From Nageia nagi (taxonomy: Eukaryota > Pinophyta), in the NCBI GenBank assembly GCA_050084985.1, contig JBITNC010000001.1:96658001-96722000 (forward strand): a stretch of DNA of 64,000 nucleotides. The letters are read 5' to 3'. Both the position numbers and the translations under genes were made by a program. Of this stretch, positions 10,726 through 22,100 are shown in pieces. The notes beneath the pieces were generated by a model. That model ran no database searches, was not told the DNA's origin, and saw only the letters and a program-made list of their open reading frames with translations. Within the stretch, counting starts at the first letter, position 1; every line of letters starts with the position of its first letter.

Positions 10726-13054
10726 ATGGCCCTACCTATCACACACCGAACTGGACATAGAGCTGCATTGGTAGCTGATTCTCCTGCTGGTCATCAGGTA
10801 CATTGCATCTCCTACCTTTTCCTTGCTATGCTTTTGCTTGTCTTTCGATTTTTAGCTGCTTATATACTGGTTTCCTGAACTACCCCTAGGGTTTTCCTGT
10901 TGCAAACCCTAGCCCTACGTTTTCCCTTTTCACTCTGTTTTTCCGAATTTCTGGTATCATGGCTACACTAAGCTCATCCGTACGAACCTGTACCCCAAAT
11001 TTCATCACCTTTATTCACGAAAAACAGGACCGCTGGCGATCCTTTCTGCCCTAGTTTGGACCGTGGGTGGTCCTTTCTCACCTGATCTAGACCGTGGGCG
11101 GTCCTTTTCACCAGTACTATTTTTGCTATTATGTGTTTTATACCTTGACACTAACTTATCTTTTGTCATTCTTTTCTTGCAGGATCGTGCATACCTTATG
11201 CGACCATCTGGCAAGAGTGCTGCCTTCACCACTACCCAACAGTGGCCCCAAACTGACGCAGCCTGGAGTATTCTAGAGGATATTTCATTCAGCCACCTTG
11301 CATTTGCTGAATATGTGTTTCATGACCGCAACATGCTTACTGCTTTGATGGAGAGGTGGGATCCGAATTCCAACACCTTTCACCTTCCCACTGGTGAGAT
11401 TACAGTGACTTTAGAGGATATTTACAGGATTACTAAACTTCCTATCAGGGGAAACTGGTGAACATGATTCCTATTCCGAGCTTGGAACAGGTAGAGGTAT
11501 GGGCTACATGGCTGATGGGATCAGACGAGGTGAACCACAGGAAGAGAGGTGTGTCACTAGTGAGACATGTGCCAGAGGATCCTCCAGCACGGGTGACCTG
11601 CGGATGAGGCTCCTCATTGCCTGCCTTCTAGATGCTATTATCTATCCAGACAAGAGCAGTGAGACCTTCCCAGTGGGTATGATTCCTATCATTCAGGACA
11701 TGGTTATTCACAGACAGTGATATGCATGGTGCCCCGCAATACTGGCACAACTTTATCATGATCTCCACGGCTTTGCAGAGGTGGAGAGAAAAGGGAGACA
11801 GGTGGCTCACTCTATGATCCTGTAGGTGTGGGCCTATGAACACATCACTATTTCTAGACCGACTATACTGCCCTTAGACCAGCTGGATGATGCCCCCACC
11901 TGGCAACGGTGGGCGATGACCGAGGTACCAAACTTCCCTAACATAGACCTAGAGGGATGGCGTGTGCAACTTGACTCACTGCAGGAGGTGCAGATCTACT
12001 GGCGTCCTTATCGGGGAGGTGTACCAGAGTGGGAGGAAGACCTAGAGGAGATGATATGGGTGAGACACCCTACCTATCTACAGGCACGGAGGGCACTAGT
12101 GGAGCCATACAGGCTAGAGCGGGTACTTCGTCAATTCGGGCTCTAGTAGGGTATACCGGATGACTGCAGGATGGTAGTGCGCTACTACCATAGCAGGCAC
12201 CTCCCAGAGGATTATGAGCCAATTCCAGACTGGGACCCAGACTGGGAGTCCCCCAGCGAGGACTCCGACTATGATGTCGATGATGACATAGATGGACCTG
12301 ATCATACAGAGGACTATCTAGACTGGTGGAGGACACGCTACCCTCACCACATAGGCATTCACGATGCAGACGTGGGTGACGATGCATGGGAGGATGAGGA
12401 CCCAAGAGACACAGAGACCGGGTGGGACACTCCCTTCACCACGGGAGGATGGGGAGGGGAGAGTAGCTCTTCATATGCTCGTGAAACATCTCTAGATGCA
12501 GGGCATGACGACAATGAGGAGACTAATCCGGACCAGGACGAATATGAACCTGAATATAAGACAGAATCAGACTAGGAGGATGAAGACTACTATGAAGATG
12601 ATGATGGTAAACTACTTTCTTTTTTACTTTGCTTTGACTTTCTATTTTTCATAATACACAAGGAACTAACATGATACGTTAATGCTATGTCACAGGTCCT
12701 GAGGTTGAGATTTCTAGGCTGCGTAGCCAAATCGATCAGAAGGATGAGGAGATCAGAGAGCTACAGGGCCGTCTACGGTTCGGAGGAGGAGATTATGCTG
12801 GTATCTATCAGGACTTACAGGCGGCCAACAAAGAAATCAAGGTCCTCTACAAGCAGCTTCGCCAGGCCGAGAGACAGATCAACGAGGAGAAGGCCCGTGC
12901 AGAGAAATATAGGGCACGATGCGAGGGTGGCACCTCTAGCAGGGCTACTAGCTCTAGTGTAGGGGTGGGGGGTCTAGTAGGAGACTCTAAATCATTCTAT
13001 GTAATCTCATCCAGTTTGCATTGTAAACAAAAACATTTTGAGCATGATATATAA
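10726..13054 (+). pseudogene. PMD (plant mobile domain) gene, three exons, disrupted
   Basis: Model: exon 1 10726-10797 (24 codons, MALPITHRTGH...), intron with GT/AG 10798-11182, exon 2 11183-12606, intron 12607-12695, exon 3 12696-13054. Both junctions keep the frame. Exon 2 carries the plant mobile domain (aminotransferase-like family): WSILEDISF, RWDPNSNTFHLPTGEITVTL, EDIYRITKLPIRG, then WAYEHITISRP, WRPYRG and YLDWWRTRYP, followed by an acidic tail. Exon 3 encodes a coiled coil (EVEISRLRSQIDQKDEEI). It is broken by frameshifts near 11452 and 11600, a TGA at 11718, TAG at 11823, two TAGs at 12144-12149 and TAG at 12573. Host PMD proteins (MAIN/MAIL1) are nuclear and affect silencing and development; other PMDs ride on transposons. 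This copy is antisense to the retroelement, so its introns could survive retrotransposition. Confidence 0.88.
11025..11108. repeat. Cluster of three GC-rich palindromic motifs inside PMD intron 1
   Basis: Three copies about 32 bp apart: AGGACCGCTGGCGATCCTTT, TGGACCGTGGGTGGTCCTTT and AGACCGTGGGCGGTCCTTTT. The spacers are also alike (CTGCCCTAGTTT, CTCACCTGATCTA), so this is a short 32-bp tandem repeat. Confidence 0.85.
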
Positions 13055-13382
13055 AATAGAAACTTTGGTACCTGATTTGTTCCTTGTACATGTACTTGTG
13101 ATGCTTGAATTTTGATGTTCCGTGATCTTTGCGAACGAACGCCAATGATACGATCTGAAATCCTGACCTTTCATGTTGCGAACATGCATGGAATCTTTTG
13201 CTTTTCTCTATTTATCTACTAAAAGAGGACCACCGACGGCCCTATTATCACGAAATACAACGTCGGTGCTCCTGTTATAACGTCATAAATCTTCCCAATC
13301 TCCTGACCATGACGTCCGTTAATGACCTGAACCAACTGCATGTTCCTCTCTCTTTTTTTTTTTTTTTTATATATATTTCAAT
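13055..13382. other. Spacer between the PMD 3' end and the gag stop
   Basis: Contains two reverse-oriented copies of the palindromic motif (GGACCACCGACGGCCC at about 13228-13243 and CGTCGGTGCTCCTG at about 13261-13274) and a T run with TATATAT (about 13349-13375). No pol-like coding signal is seen on either strand. Confidence 0.6.
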
Positions 13383-15536
13383 CTACCAAATGATACCCCC
13401 GGAGGGCCTAGAGCTCCCGCTGGTGCTAGCCTCTGACCGTCTTTCTGATATCGTGACCCCTTTTGTCATGTGCCCCTGGGCAAATAGTATTCCGAAATTG
13501 TGCTGTGGCATAGGGTTCTTATATATCCCCAACTTTTCATTATCTGTGTGTACTGGAGCCTTCTTCTTTTCTTCCAACTTAGGAAATGATATAGCCTTCT
13601 TATCCACTAAATCCTGAATAACATCTCTAAATTTTTGACATTCACACGTTTTATGACCATGTCCCCTGTGATATCTACAAAAATCTCCTGTAGTTCTTGT
13701 GTTTCTTTGATTTATTGGTGGTAACTGTATCAAACCTCTTTGTATAAATGATTGCAACAACTTATCATGATCTTTGGTAACTTTGGCATATACTCTAGAG
13801 GTCCTTTGTTTTGTGAATTCTTGCAACTCTTTATTTGCCACAACTGTAGCTATCACTTTGGCTGATACTGGTTTTTCATCTTTCTTATGCCCCCATAAAC
13901 CAATTTTTATCAAGTGCCTCTCTTTTTGAATCATAGATAAGATCATTTCTGTCAAGGGTTGTTCTAAATAGTTGAAAAATTCGAGCAGTACCTCATCTCT
14001 TAATGACTTTATCAACATTTGCTTCAACTCTTTTTCACTTAGTACTATATATGTGGCCACTTTTTTCCAGGCTGCTACAAACTCTTCAAATGATTGACTC
14101 TTCCCTTGTCTCATCCTAGCCAAATCCATAATAGCAGGTTTTTTCTTTATGTTGTACTGATATTGATCCAAGAATTCTTGTTTTAACTGTCTATAGCTGG
14201 TAATGCTTTGGTCCTTTAGATCATAAAACCATTCTAAAGCTTCTTCCCTTAAACTGAGCTGAAATATCCTGGCTAACATATCTTCATCTTGAAGATGTAT
14301 ACATGCTTCCTCTTCGAAAATTGTGATGTGTATCCTTGGATCACTTATACCATCATACTTGCTGAACTTGATATTTTTTCCTTCCCATTTTTTTCTTCTG
14401 ATTCTTGTGCAAAGAGGATGATTTTCTGCTAGATATGTATTTGCCTTTTCATCATGTAATAATGTTAACTTTTTGAGTTGCTCGGCCATTGCTTGAAGCT
14501 GGGCCATTCTTAGTTCTATTATTTCTTTTTGCCTTTGTTTTTCTGTGTCATCCTGATCCGCCTCCTCTTCTGGGGTGCTACACCCTTCTGTCTCTTCTTC
14601 TTTCTCATAATCTGATGCTTCTGGGGCAAATCTTAAATTTTGTTCCTTCCATTCCTGTACTAGCTGCATTTCTAATCCTCTTATGATGATCTCTTTTGTG
14701 CATGATTGCACTTTTTGATAGGATCCTGTGCTGATAACCCTTATTACCTCTGCTTCTTTAATCTCCTTCTCTCGATCTGACCAATAAGGATAAGCATCAA
14801 ACAATCTTTGTGCTATAGAGTCCATTTCTAGTTCTGTCCCTAACCCATCATCTAATTCTTCATCAAGATGTATCACTTCTTCTTCATATGAATATTCATT
14901 ATTCATTTCTTCCTGCACTATTGCTTCACAATTTCTAACATTTTCAACAAAGGTTAGAGATAACATAGATTCACGCATATTTTTAATATCCCTAGAAGTG
15001 GAAGTTTGTTGATTAAAGCATGGCACATAAAATTCTTCATGATCTTCTATAAAATTCATAGTTGGTTTGATAAACGATGCTCTGATGATTGGTGTGGGAT
15101 TGTTTGTAGTTTTAAATTTCCATAAATAGTGAAAAGAAGATGCCGTATTAGCGTCTATAGCAAATTTGTAGAACATTCCAAAATCTGTCATAAATTGTTG
15201 TACTAACCTAAGTTTTTCCTCAGTAAGATTCCAGCTATTGAATCTATTAGGTCGGTATAATGTTATTGACAACTCCTTTTTGGATATTTGACTAATATTC
15301 TCTAGGGTTTCTCCATCGAAACTATCATTATCTTCAGAATCACCATGATAGGATTCTTCATCCGGAAGTTTATCTTTAATAATCCAAGGAACACTTTCCT
15401 TATTTATCCTAGCACTTTTTCTAGTTGGCTCTATTCCTTTCCATATTTTTCTTTTTCTCTTAGGTGATGATTGAAAAAATGAAGAATAATCTAGCCATTC
15501 ATCTATATCCTGGTGTATTTTTAATTTAGAAAGCAT
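13383..15536 (-). CDS. gag: GAG polyprotein of the LTR retrotransposon
   Basis: A single intact frame of 717 residues. A basic patch (KRKRK, about residue 27) and KSARINK lie near the N-terminus, followed by long acidic stretches. A retrotransposon GAG (capsid-like) domain is recognisable at about 405-520: LARIFQLSLREEALEWFYDL, LKQEFLDQYQ and ARMRQGKSQSFEEFVAAWKK. A zinc-knuckle-like CRYHRGHGHKTCEC motif follows at about 620-640 with the usual downstream FRDVIQDLVDK. It would package the element RNA into virus-like particles. The ATG lies only two bases after the primer-binding site. The frame is long, uninterrupted and matches the family layout, in contrast with the broken PMD gene, so GAG was probably functional at the time of insertion. 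No protease or polymerase follows the stop codon. Confidence 0.92.
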   Translation of the reverse strand: MLSKLKIHQDIDEWLDYSSFFQSSPKRKRKIWKGIEPTRKSARINKESVPWIIKDKLPDEESYHGDSEDNDSFDGETLENISQISKKELSITLYRPNRFNSWNLTEEKLRLVQQFMTDFGMFYKFAIDANTASSFHYLWKFKTTNNPTPIIRASFIKPTMNFIEDHEEFYVPCFNQQTSTSRDIKNMRESMLSLTFVENVRNCEAIVQEEMNNEYSYEEEVIHLDEELDDGLGTELEMDSIAQRLFDAYPYWSDREKEIKEAEVIRVISTGSYQKVQSCTKEIIIRGLEMQLVQEWKEQNLRFAPEASDYEKEEETEGCSTPEEEADQDDTEKQRQKEIIELRMAQLQAMAEQLKKLTLLHDEKANTYLAENHPLCTRIRRKKWEGKNIKFSKYDGISDPRIHITIFEEEACIHLQDEDMLARIFQLSLREEALEWFYDLKDQSITSYRQLKQEFLDQYQYNIKKKPAIMDLARMRQGKSQSFEEFVAAWKKVATYIVLSEKELKQMLIKSLRDEVLLEFFNYLEQPLTEMILSMIQKERHLIKIGLWGHKKDEKPVSAKVIATVVANKELQEFTKQRTSRVYAKVTKDHDKLLQSFIQRGLIQLPPINQRNTRTTGDFCRYHRGHGHKTCECQKFRDVIQDLVDKKAISFPKLEEKKKAPVHTDNEKLGIYKNPMPQHNFGILFAQGHMTKGVTISERRSEASTSGSSRPSGGIIW

Positions 15537-15538
15537 GT

Positions 15539-15556
15539 TTCACGTCGGGTTCACCA
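15539..15556 (-). promoter_or_regulatory. Primer-binding site, not initiator-Met type
   Basis: TGGTGAACCCGACGTGAA on the minus strand, two bases after the 5' LTR. It begins with TGG, complementary to a tRNA CCA end. It differs from the TGGTATCAGAGC sites of the copia elements in this window. I cannot assign the tRNA. Confidence 0.75.
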
Positions 15557-15558
15557 AA

Positions 15559-16391
15559 TGTTTACAAATAAAAATTGAGAGTGCAAATAGATAAATAAGC
15601 AATTATCTACACACTCAATATTATCTGTATTCTAGCTACGGATAGCAATTTATTCTAGATAACAATGAACAAGATAACCAATTCAGAAATGTAATTGCAA
15701 CAACCAAGGCTGTAATTTGTGTACTTACCTCACAAAACATACCTGACACCGAAAGACGAAGATGTTGGCAATATACTGACGATGAGCTGCCTGTCCACCA
15801 ATGCAATAACCTGTGAAGATGCCAGAAGAGGACCGCGGGCGGTCCGTGTCAGTGATATTAGAGCGCCGGTGGTGTTCTTCGTTCGCAAAGGAGCACTGGC
15901 AGTCTTATTTTAATGATTCTTGACCTCTCGATCAAGTCCAGAACTTCGGTACGGATGTCTCAAAATAGCAGTGATATCAGAATAGATCGTAGGTGTCAGT
16001 ATAGCTCGCGAGAGGAAGCACACAAACCACAGCCTTGTAGGCGGTACCAAGAGATACCTTAGGGGGTAGCCACTTACAAGACCATACGCGGGATCATGTG
16101 TATCCTTGTTGTTGTGGACTTACTATTAGATCCCTTATTTATATAGATAATAGATAATACCGCCCATAGGTCGGCGTGCATCTACATAAATAAGGTTAAT
16201 TCACAATATTTAAGATAAATACATCAATAAACAAGATAATCCATGCAATATTCAAGATAAACCATGCAATATTCATAGTCAAGCCAAACATTGATATTAT
16301 CACTTTAATCCATTCAAGACATATAGTTAAGCCAAGCATATTTCATTAATTCATTGATTTAAAAGCATAAAATCATTTTTATGTGTTAACA
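15559..16391 (-). repeat. 5' LTR of the gag-only element
   Basis: 833 bp, TGTT...AACA, about 98.8 % identical to the left LTR. A TATATAAATAAG promoter box lies on the minus strand near 16134-16145 and would drive the gag transcript. The palindromic-motif cluster (GGACCGCGGGCGGTCC at 15830-15845, here a perfect GGACCG/CGGTCC palindrome) is also present. Confidence 0.95.
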
Positions 16392-16396
16392 AATAG
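16392..16396. repeat. Target-site duplication, right (AATAG)
   Basis: Exact match to 7780-7784. Confidence 0.93.
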
Positions 16397-17823
16397 TACT
16401 ATGTTGAACATTTTGCTTATTATTTTAGATATTTTTTCAATATATTAAACAACAAACAAACAATAGCTGTAGTATTTATGCATGTTCCACAAATCAAGTA
16501 TGCTAATTATAGGATTTCTCCTTTTAAAGAAAAATCATATTCTTATGTATACTTAATCTATTAAAAAACTCATTCTTGTGATAATATAAGTGGTTTTCTC
16601 CTTGACTAATAAGTGTATATTATCAAATTATTTAGAATATATACAAAAAAAAACTAATTAAAGAAGTTTACTTTATCATGTGTTGCATTCGTTCAATCCA
16701 ATTATATGATTAATTTAGTGTTGAATATGTTTTGTGTTATAGCCCTACATTTTTAATATGGTTCTTCCTCAAGTTATGGTTTAGAACATTATTCATTGAA
16801 AATATTATTTTATGGTTATTTAGCAAACCATTTAAAGAAAGCTTGTTATTACATAAACATAATTTAAATATTTTAGTAATATTAATATTTAAAATGTATT
16901 GTTGAAATATCTTTAAAAATATTCTTTTGAGATCCAATCTAGTAATATCATCCTAGTAAATATCAAATTATATGGTAATGTTTATTGTGATAAGATTCTC
17001 CTAAAAGGATGTTAAAAACATAAAATGATTTTTAACAAATATTTTCTTAAAATAAAAATCTTATCATTTTGGGTTATCTTCCTTCCAAATCATTTATGGA
17101 ATTTTATCTTCTAAATCTTCTTTGAGTCTCTTGATCAATAGGAAATAACTCCCCTCTTTAAGATCTTTTCTCAAGCATTCAAAAGTCTCAAAATTCAATA
17201 TGTTAACTTATCTTGGATACTACATGATTTATAATCCCTATATGCGTATGGCTTATTTAGTTAATCAAATATGGATGTATTAATTTCTCTTTATTGCTAC
17301 AATTGATATTGCATATGTACATTACATAATACTATAAATTTATGAAGAAGTAATATAGTAATAAAAATGCATACACACACAACAATAATGAAGATACAAA
17401 AATTTTATATTGATTATTCTTATTGTGAGTACATCTAATTTAATGGGAGCTTTAAATTTTATTAGAAAATGAACATTACTACAAGGCAAAAAATAGGGAG
17501 AAATATTAGCATAAAACACTCTAGAATACTCAATTTTACAACACTCTAAATATTCAAGAATCCACAATCTATAAATAACATATAAATAATGGTGCCAACA
17601 ACAATAAGACCATCAACAAATTGTTAATTGTCTCAACAAAACTATCTCTAAAATCTTTGACCTTAAATAATGGATTATACAAGAAGAAATAAACACAAAA
17701 TGACATCAAATTATTGAATAATTGTATAACTTTGAAAATGAATATAGATAATAAAATTGACCTTGGCATTAGTACCTTAGGCTATAGCGTTAATGCCTTG
17801 GATAAGAGGATAGTAACTTATAG
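16397..17823. other. AT-rich intergenic DNA
   Basis: Nothing recognisable on either strand. Small open frames on the minus strand at 16737-16937, 17340-17567 and 17569-17769 have low-complexity composition and no family motif. Confidence 0.5.
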
Positions 17824-17828
17824 CCAGA

Positions 17829-18320
17829 TGAAGGAATTAACACTAACAAGATAATTCCTAATCAACCAAGATCACATGAAAGCTCACAATTACATCTAAC
17901 AAACTCATAAAGCAATCTCACAACATAAGATGTAAGTGGTTCCTCCAACTAGGAGTACATCCACTAATTAGATCTTTACTTCAATTACAAATACAACTCT
18001 CTTACAATCCTCCTAATCTTAATTCCTACACTTATATCCTATAGTATAAATTTACTCCATAATTGGTGTGTAATCACAAAAAGGGAGCTTTTTATTTATA
18101 GGCTAAAATTTCTCTTTGGATCATCCTTTTATTCAATGTACAAAAGCATGACATGCACATCCTTTTACCCAAAGGGCATGTCAATACATGGAGTGTAGGA
18201 CAAGTTACATTATCATATTCACTTAAATACTTAAGGTATCAAATGATACCTTTAAGTATTAATGAACTTTCATAGAAGATTTAATACAAATTTTTACAAT
18301 AATGTATTATAAATCCAACA
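17829..18320 (-). repeat. 3' LTR of copia copy A
   Basis: 492 bp. It contains the minus-strand TATA box CTATAAATAA (about 18090-18101), a near-palindrome TACTTAAGGTATC...GATACCTTTAAGTA (about 18228-18259) and a GTGG...CCAC inverted repeat (about 17936-17966). Confidence 0.9.
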
Positions 18321-18330
18321 CTCCCCCTTA
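18321..18330 (-). promoter_or_regulatory. Polypurine tract of copia copy A
   Basis: TAAGGGGGAG on the minus strand runs directly into the LTR start TGTTGG. Confidence 0.85.
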
Positions 18331-18789
18331 ATAAAATGTTAGGATAGAGTGAGTAAGAGTGAAGAAGAAGAGAAAGTAAGAGAGTTCCCCTCCAAATAGA
18401 TACAATAGAGATGAGAAACTTTTACATATTTATGAAGTAACGAAGATCTAGTTTGAGACTCACTACTTTGCCAAATGCAATCATTAACTATAACCAATTT
18501 CAATGTACATAAAGTAATCATCCAACTAGAAGTCATGAAGAGTCTCCAAGAGCCTATGTACCTGAGGTAAGTAACCTAAAATCTCAAAGGAACCTATAAG
18601 TCATAAGCAAATCAAATAATAAGATAAATTAGATTCATTATATTCATATCAATAAGGATAGATGAATCATACAAATGCCATCATGAACAAATCAATGGTG
18701 CACTATAAGTCATCACGAAGATGCCATGCTAAAAACTTATAATCACCAGTTGTATATAAAATGTGTTAATTATCATTACAAAATAGGGC

Positions 18790-19012
18790 AAGCACATACG
18801 AGTTCCTCAAATATGCATAACTAAATAGTGCCAAAAGACAAATAAGAGTTCCTCACACTTGGATAACTGAACAGTGCTAGATTGACCAAAAATAGAGTAT
18901 GCATATACGAGTTCCTCACATATGGATAATTGAATAATGCCAAAAGATACATACGAGTTTCTCACACATGGATAATTGAATAGTGCTAGATTGTCCAATT
19001 TGTACAATAAAT
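18790..19012. repeat. Dimeric tandem repeat in the 3' untranslated part of copy A
   Basis: Alternating short and long monomers, each with CGAGTTCCTCACAYATGGATA and then AATAGTGCCAAAAGA (about 46 bp) or CAGTGCTAGATTGACC (about 63 bp). This gives two rounds of an approximately 109-bp dimer. Confidence 0.75.
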
Positions 19013-19123
19013 TCCTCATGCAACGAACTTACCACAAAGGTGTATAATAAAATCAACACTACACAACATAAAATCCTTCTAAGTGTGAAGTTGTTATTAT
19101 AAATATGAATTCAACACAAGAAT

Positions 19124-22100
19124 TTAAACTTCATGCCCCCTTGAGGGTAACTTTACCAACCCAATAGCATCCATAAGCTTATAAAAATGAGCTTTTAGGA
19201 GGGGCTTGGTGAACAAATCAATAGAGTTCAAGGTGGATGGACAATACTCCAGGTGTATGATACCATTAAGAACCTTCTCCTTGATAAAATGGGCATGGAT
19301 TTTTACATGTTTTGTTATTTGATAAAATATTAAATTTTTAGCCAAAGAAATAGTTGATTGATTATCTAAAGAGATAAAAGATAAGCCACCATGCTCATAC
19401 CCAATTTCTTTTGAAATATGCCTTAGCCAAATGGATTCCTAGTCTACAACAAACATGGCATAATATTAAGCTTCTATGGTGGAAAGAGAAATAGTAGGAT
19501 GCTTCTTAGAGGTGCAAGAGATACTACTTGAACCAATGCTAAACACATACCTAGAGGTTGACTTCCTATCATCTCTATCTCCTCCATAGCTAGAATCTGA
19601 GAATCTAAAGAGAACAAAGGAGAAAAATTTGGAATACTTGAGAGCAAGATCCTTAGTCCCTACAACATACCTCAAGATTTGCTTAACAATATTAAGGTTT
19701 AAACATAAATTTTTTACATGAATCATGCTATTAGATTCACTACAAAGGTAATATCTAGCCTAGATATAGTTAAATACAAAAAACTTCCAATTAATTACCT
19801 GTAAGCTATAAGCATCAGCTAACTAAGAGTTGGAGCTTAGAGAAATATTAATTCTAGGAGAAACTGGTATCACAACATATCTACACTCCTCCATTCCAAA
19901 CTTTTCTAAGATGTTTGATATATAATTAGATTGATTGAGATAAGTATAATCCTTTTATTGATACACTTGCATTCCAAGATAGTAGTGCAAGAGACCAAAA
20001 TCAATTATTTCAAATGTTGCTTTAAGTTTGGATATGCATTCTTGAATGATTTTATCATTATTTAGTAATCAAAAGATCATCCACATAAAAAGAATCAAGA
20101 CCACATCTTTTCTTTGATTGAGTACATATAGATCAGAGTCAAAAATACTTAGAGAATCTAATATCTATAAAGTACCTTAAAATCTTTTTGTACTAGGTTT
20201 AAGGTGCTTCCTTAAGTCCATACAATGACTTCTTTAGCTTGCACATAAAGGAATCTTTACCCTCCATAATTAAACTTTTTGGTTGATTCATAAAGATTTT
20301 CATATCTAAGTTATTATTCAGAAATGTCTCTTAATGTCTAGTTGAAAAAATTTCCATCCTTAAGCTGTAAAAAGAGTAAGAATTACTCTTATAGTAGGCA
20401 TCTTTATCATAGAGTAAAGTTTTCTCATAATTTACATCATATTTCTAAGCAAAACCTTTAGCTACTAACCTTGCCTTGTATTTTTCAATATCTTCAATTG
20501 AATTGAACTTGACCTTGTAGATCCACTTATTACCAATCATATTCTTTTCATTGAGATAAAAAACTAAGTCCTAAGTCTTATTTTTCATAAGCACCTCATA
20601 TTCCATTTTCATGGCTTACATCTAGCACTCGTACTTAGAAGCTTCTTTGAAGGTTGAGGGCTCATGCTTGTTGTCAATCTTGGGAATTAAGAATTTATTT
20701 AGGATCATGCTCCTTGTTACCCTTTATGTTAGAGAATTTTATTCCTAAGATAACTTGTCTACATAATATCCAATCATCTAGGAGCAATTAGAGAGTCCTC
20801 TAAATCATCAACATCCTCATAAGAATTAGATTCATCAGGAAGTTCATTAAACTTTACATACCTTGAAATAAACACTATTTTAAAGTTTGGAGAGTAGAGC
20901 TTGTAGCCTCTATGTGAATGTTATAATCCATAAAGATGTATTTTTTAGCTCTTTTATCCTATTTCTTTTTTTTTTCAAAAATAATGTAGAAGAATGCTTC
21001 ATAATTAAACACCTTAAGGTGAGAAATGTTAGGTTTTCTTCCTGACCATGCCTCAAAAAGAGTTTTACTCTAAATAGCTTTTGTGAAAATCTATTCAAGG
21101 TGTAAATAGTAGTACTCACAACTTCACCCCATAAGAATTTAAAAAGATTACCCAACATGCATCTAGCCATTTCTATAATCATTCTATTTTTCTTCTGACA
21201 ACACCATTCTACTGAGGAGTGTAAGAAATTGTAAACTATCTCTTGATTCTATACTTAGTACAATAGTCATTGAACTCATTGTTATTATATTCTTTTCCAT
21301 TATATGATCTCAACATCTTGATTTTAAGGTTAGTTTGATTCTTAACAAAAGCTTTAAAAACCTTAAAACTCTCAAAGGTTTGATCCTTATGCTTAAGTAG
21401 ATACCCAAGGGTCATCCTCCTAATGTCATCAATGAAGGTTAAGATGTAAGATGCTCCTCCAAGTGACTTTGTTTAAAATGTATCCATAAAATCTAAATGC
21501 ATAATTTGAAGAGGTTGAGATGCTCTTGTTGCCTTATTTTTTTAAAATTTTTATCTATGCATCTTACCAAGAATGCACTTTTTGCATGGATCAACTGAAA
21601 GAGAAATTGAAAGAAAACCTTCTACAAGTTCTTGGTCTTTTATGAATTGAATACTCTTATGGTTAAGGTGCCCTAAATAATGGTGCCAAAGATTGCCTTT
21701 ATAACACACATTAGAAGCAAGACATATCTTTGATAAAACTTGATCTAGAATGTAGAGATTATCTTTTACAGATCCTTAAACCAAAGTGGCAAGTCCTTTC
21801 TTAATGCACTAGGATTGAGAGTTGAACTCAAAAGAGTACCCTTTTCTAGCAACTTAGATCATGGAGAGAAGGTTCATTCTTAACTTAAGAATATAGAGAA
21901 CATTTTCAAAAACCTTTTCGTGAATTAACACACTCTTAATTTCTTGAACTTTAAGCATAAAATTATCACCTATCACAATCACATCCTTCTTATACTTATG
22001 AAAGTTATCAAAAATAATTTTCAAAGTATAGGTGATTAGTGCAACTAGAGTCAACAATCCATTTAGATGAAAAAAAGTGAGACATGGAGTAGAGCACCAT

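Larger units (their letters stand above)
7785..16391 (-). mobile_element. Complete gag-only LTR retrotransposon carrying an antisense PMD gene
   Basis: An 8,607-bp element bounded by two near-identical LTRs (TGTT...AACA) and a perfect 5-bp target duplication. Read on the minus strand the order is 5' LTR (15559-16391), primer site (15539-15556), one long GAG frame (15536-13383), a 4.7-kb internal region without protease, reverse transcriptase, RNase H or integrase, a purine-rich tract (8619-8630) and the 3' LTR (7785-8618). The internal region carries a disrupted PMD gene on the opposite strand and tandem arrays. The GAG type and the long 3' region with arrays resemble the Tat/Ogre/Grande side of Ty3/gypsy; that lineage call is inference. 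Lack of pol makes it non-autonomous, comparable with described TR-GAG elements but larger. It must have used enzymes supplied in trans. Confidence 0.92.

Noticed and set aside
13198-13617. 139-codon plus-strand open frame
   Set aside because: Overlaps the end of gag on the opposite strand and includes a long Phe run from a T tract; a shadow frame.
15539-15556. Part of a tRNA gene
   Set aside because: Only the 3' 18 bases of a tRNA complement are present directly after an LTR, which is the signature of a primer-binding site.
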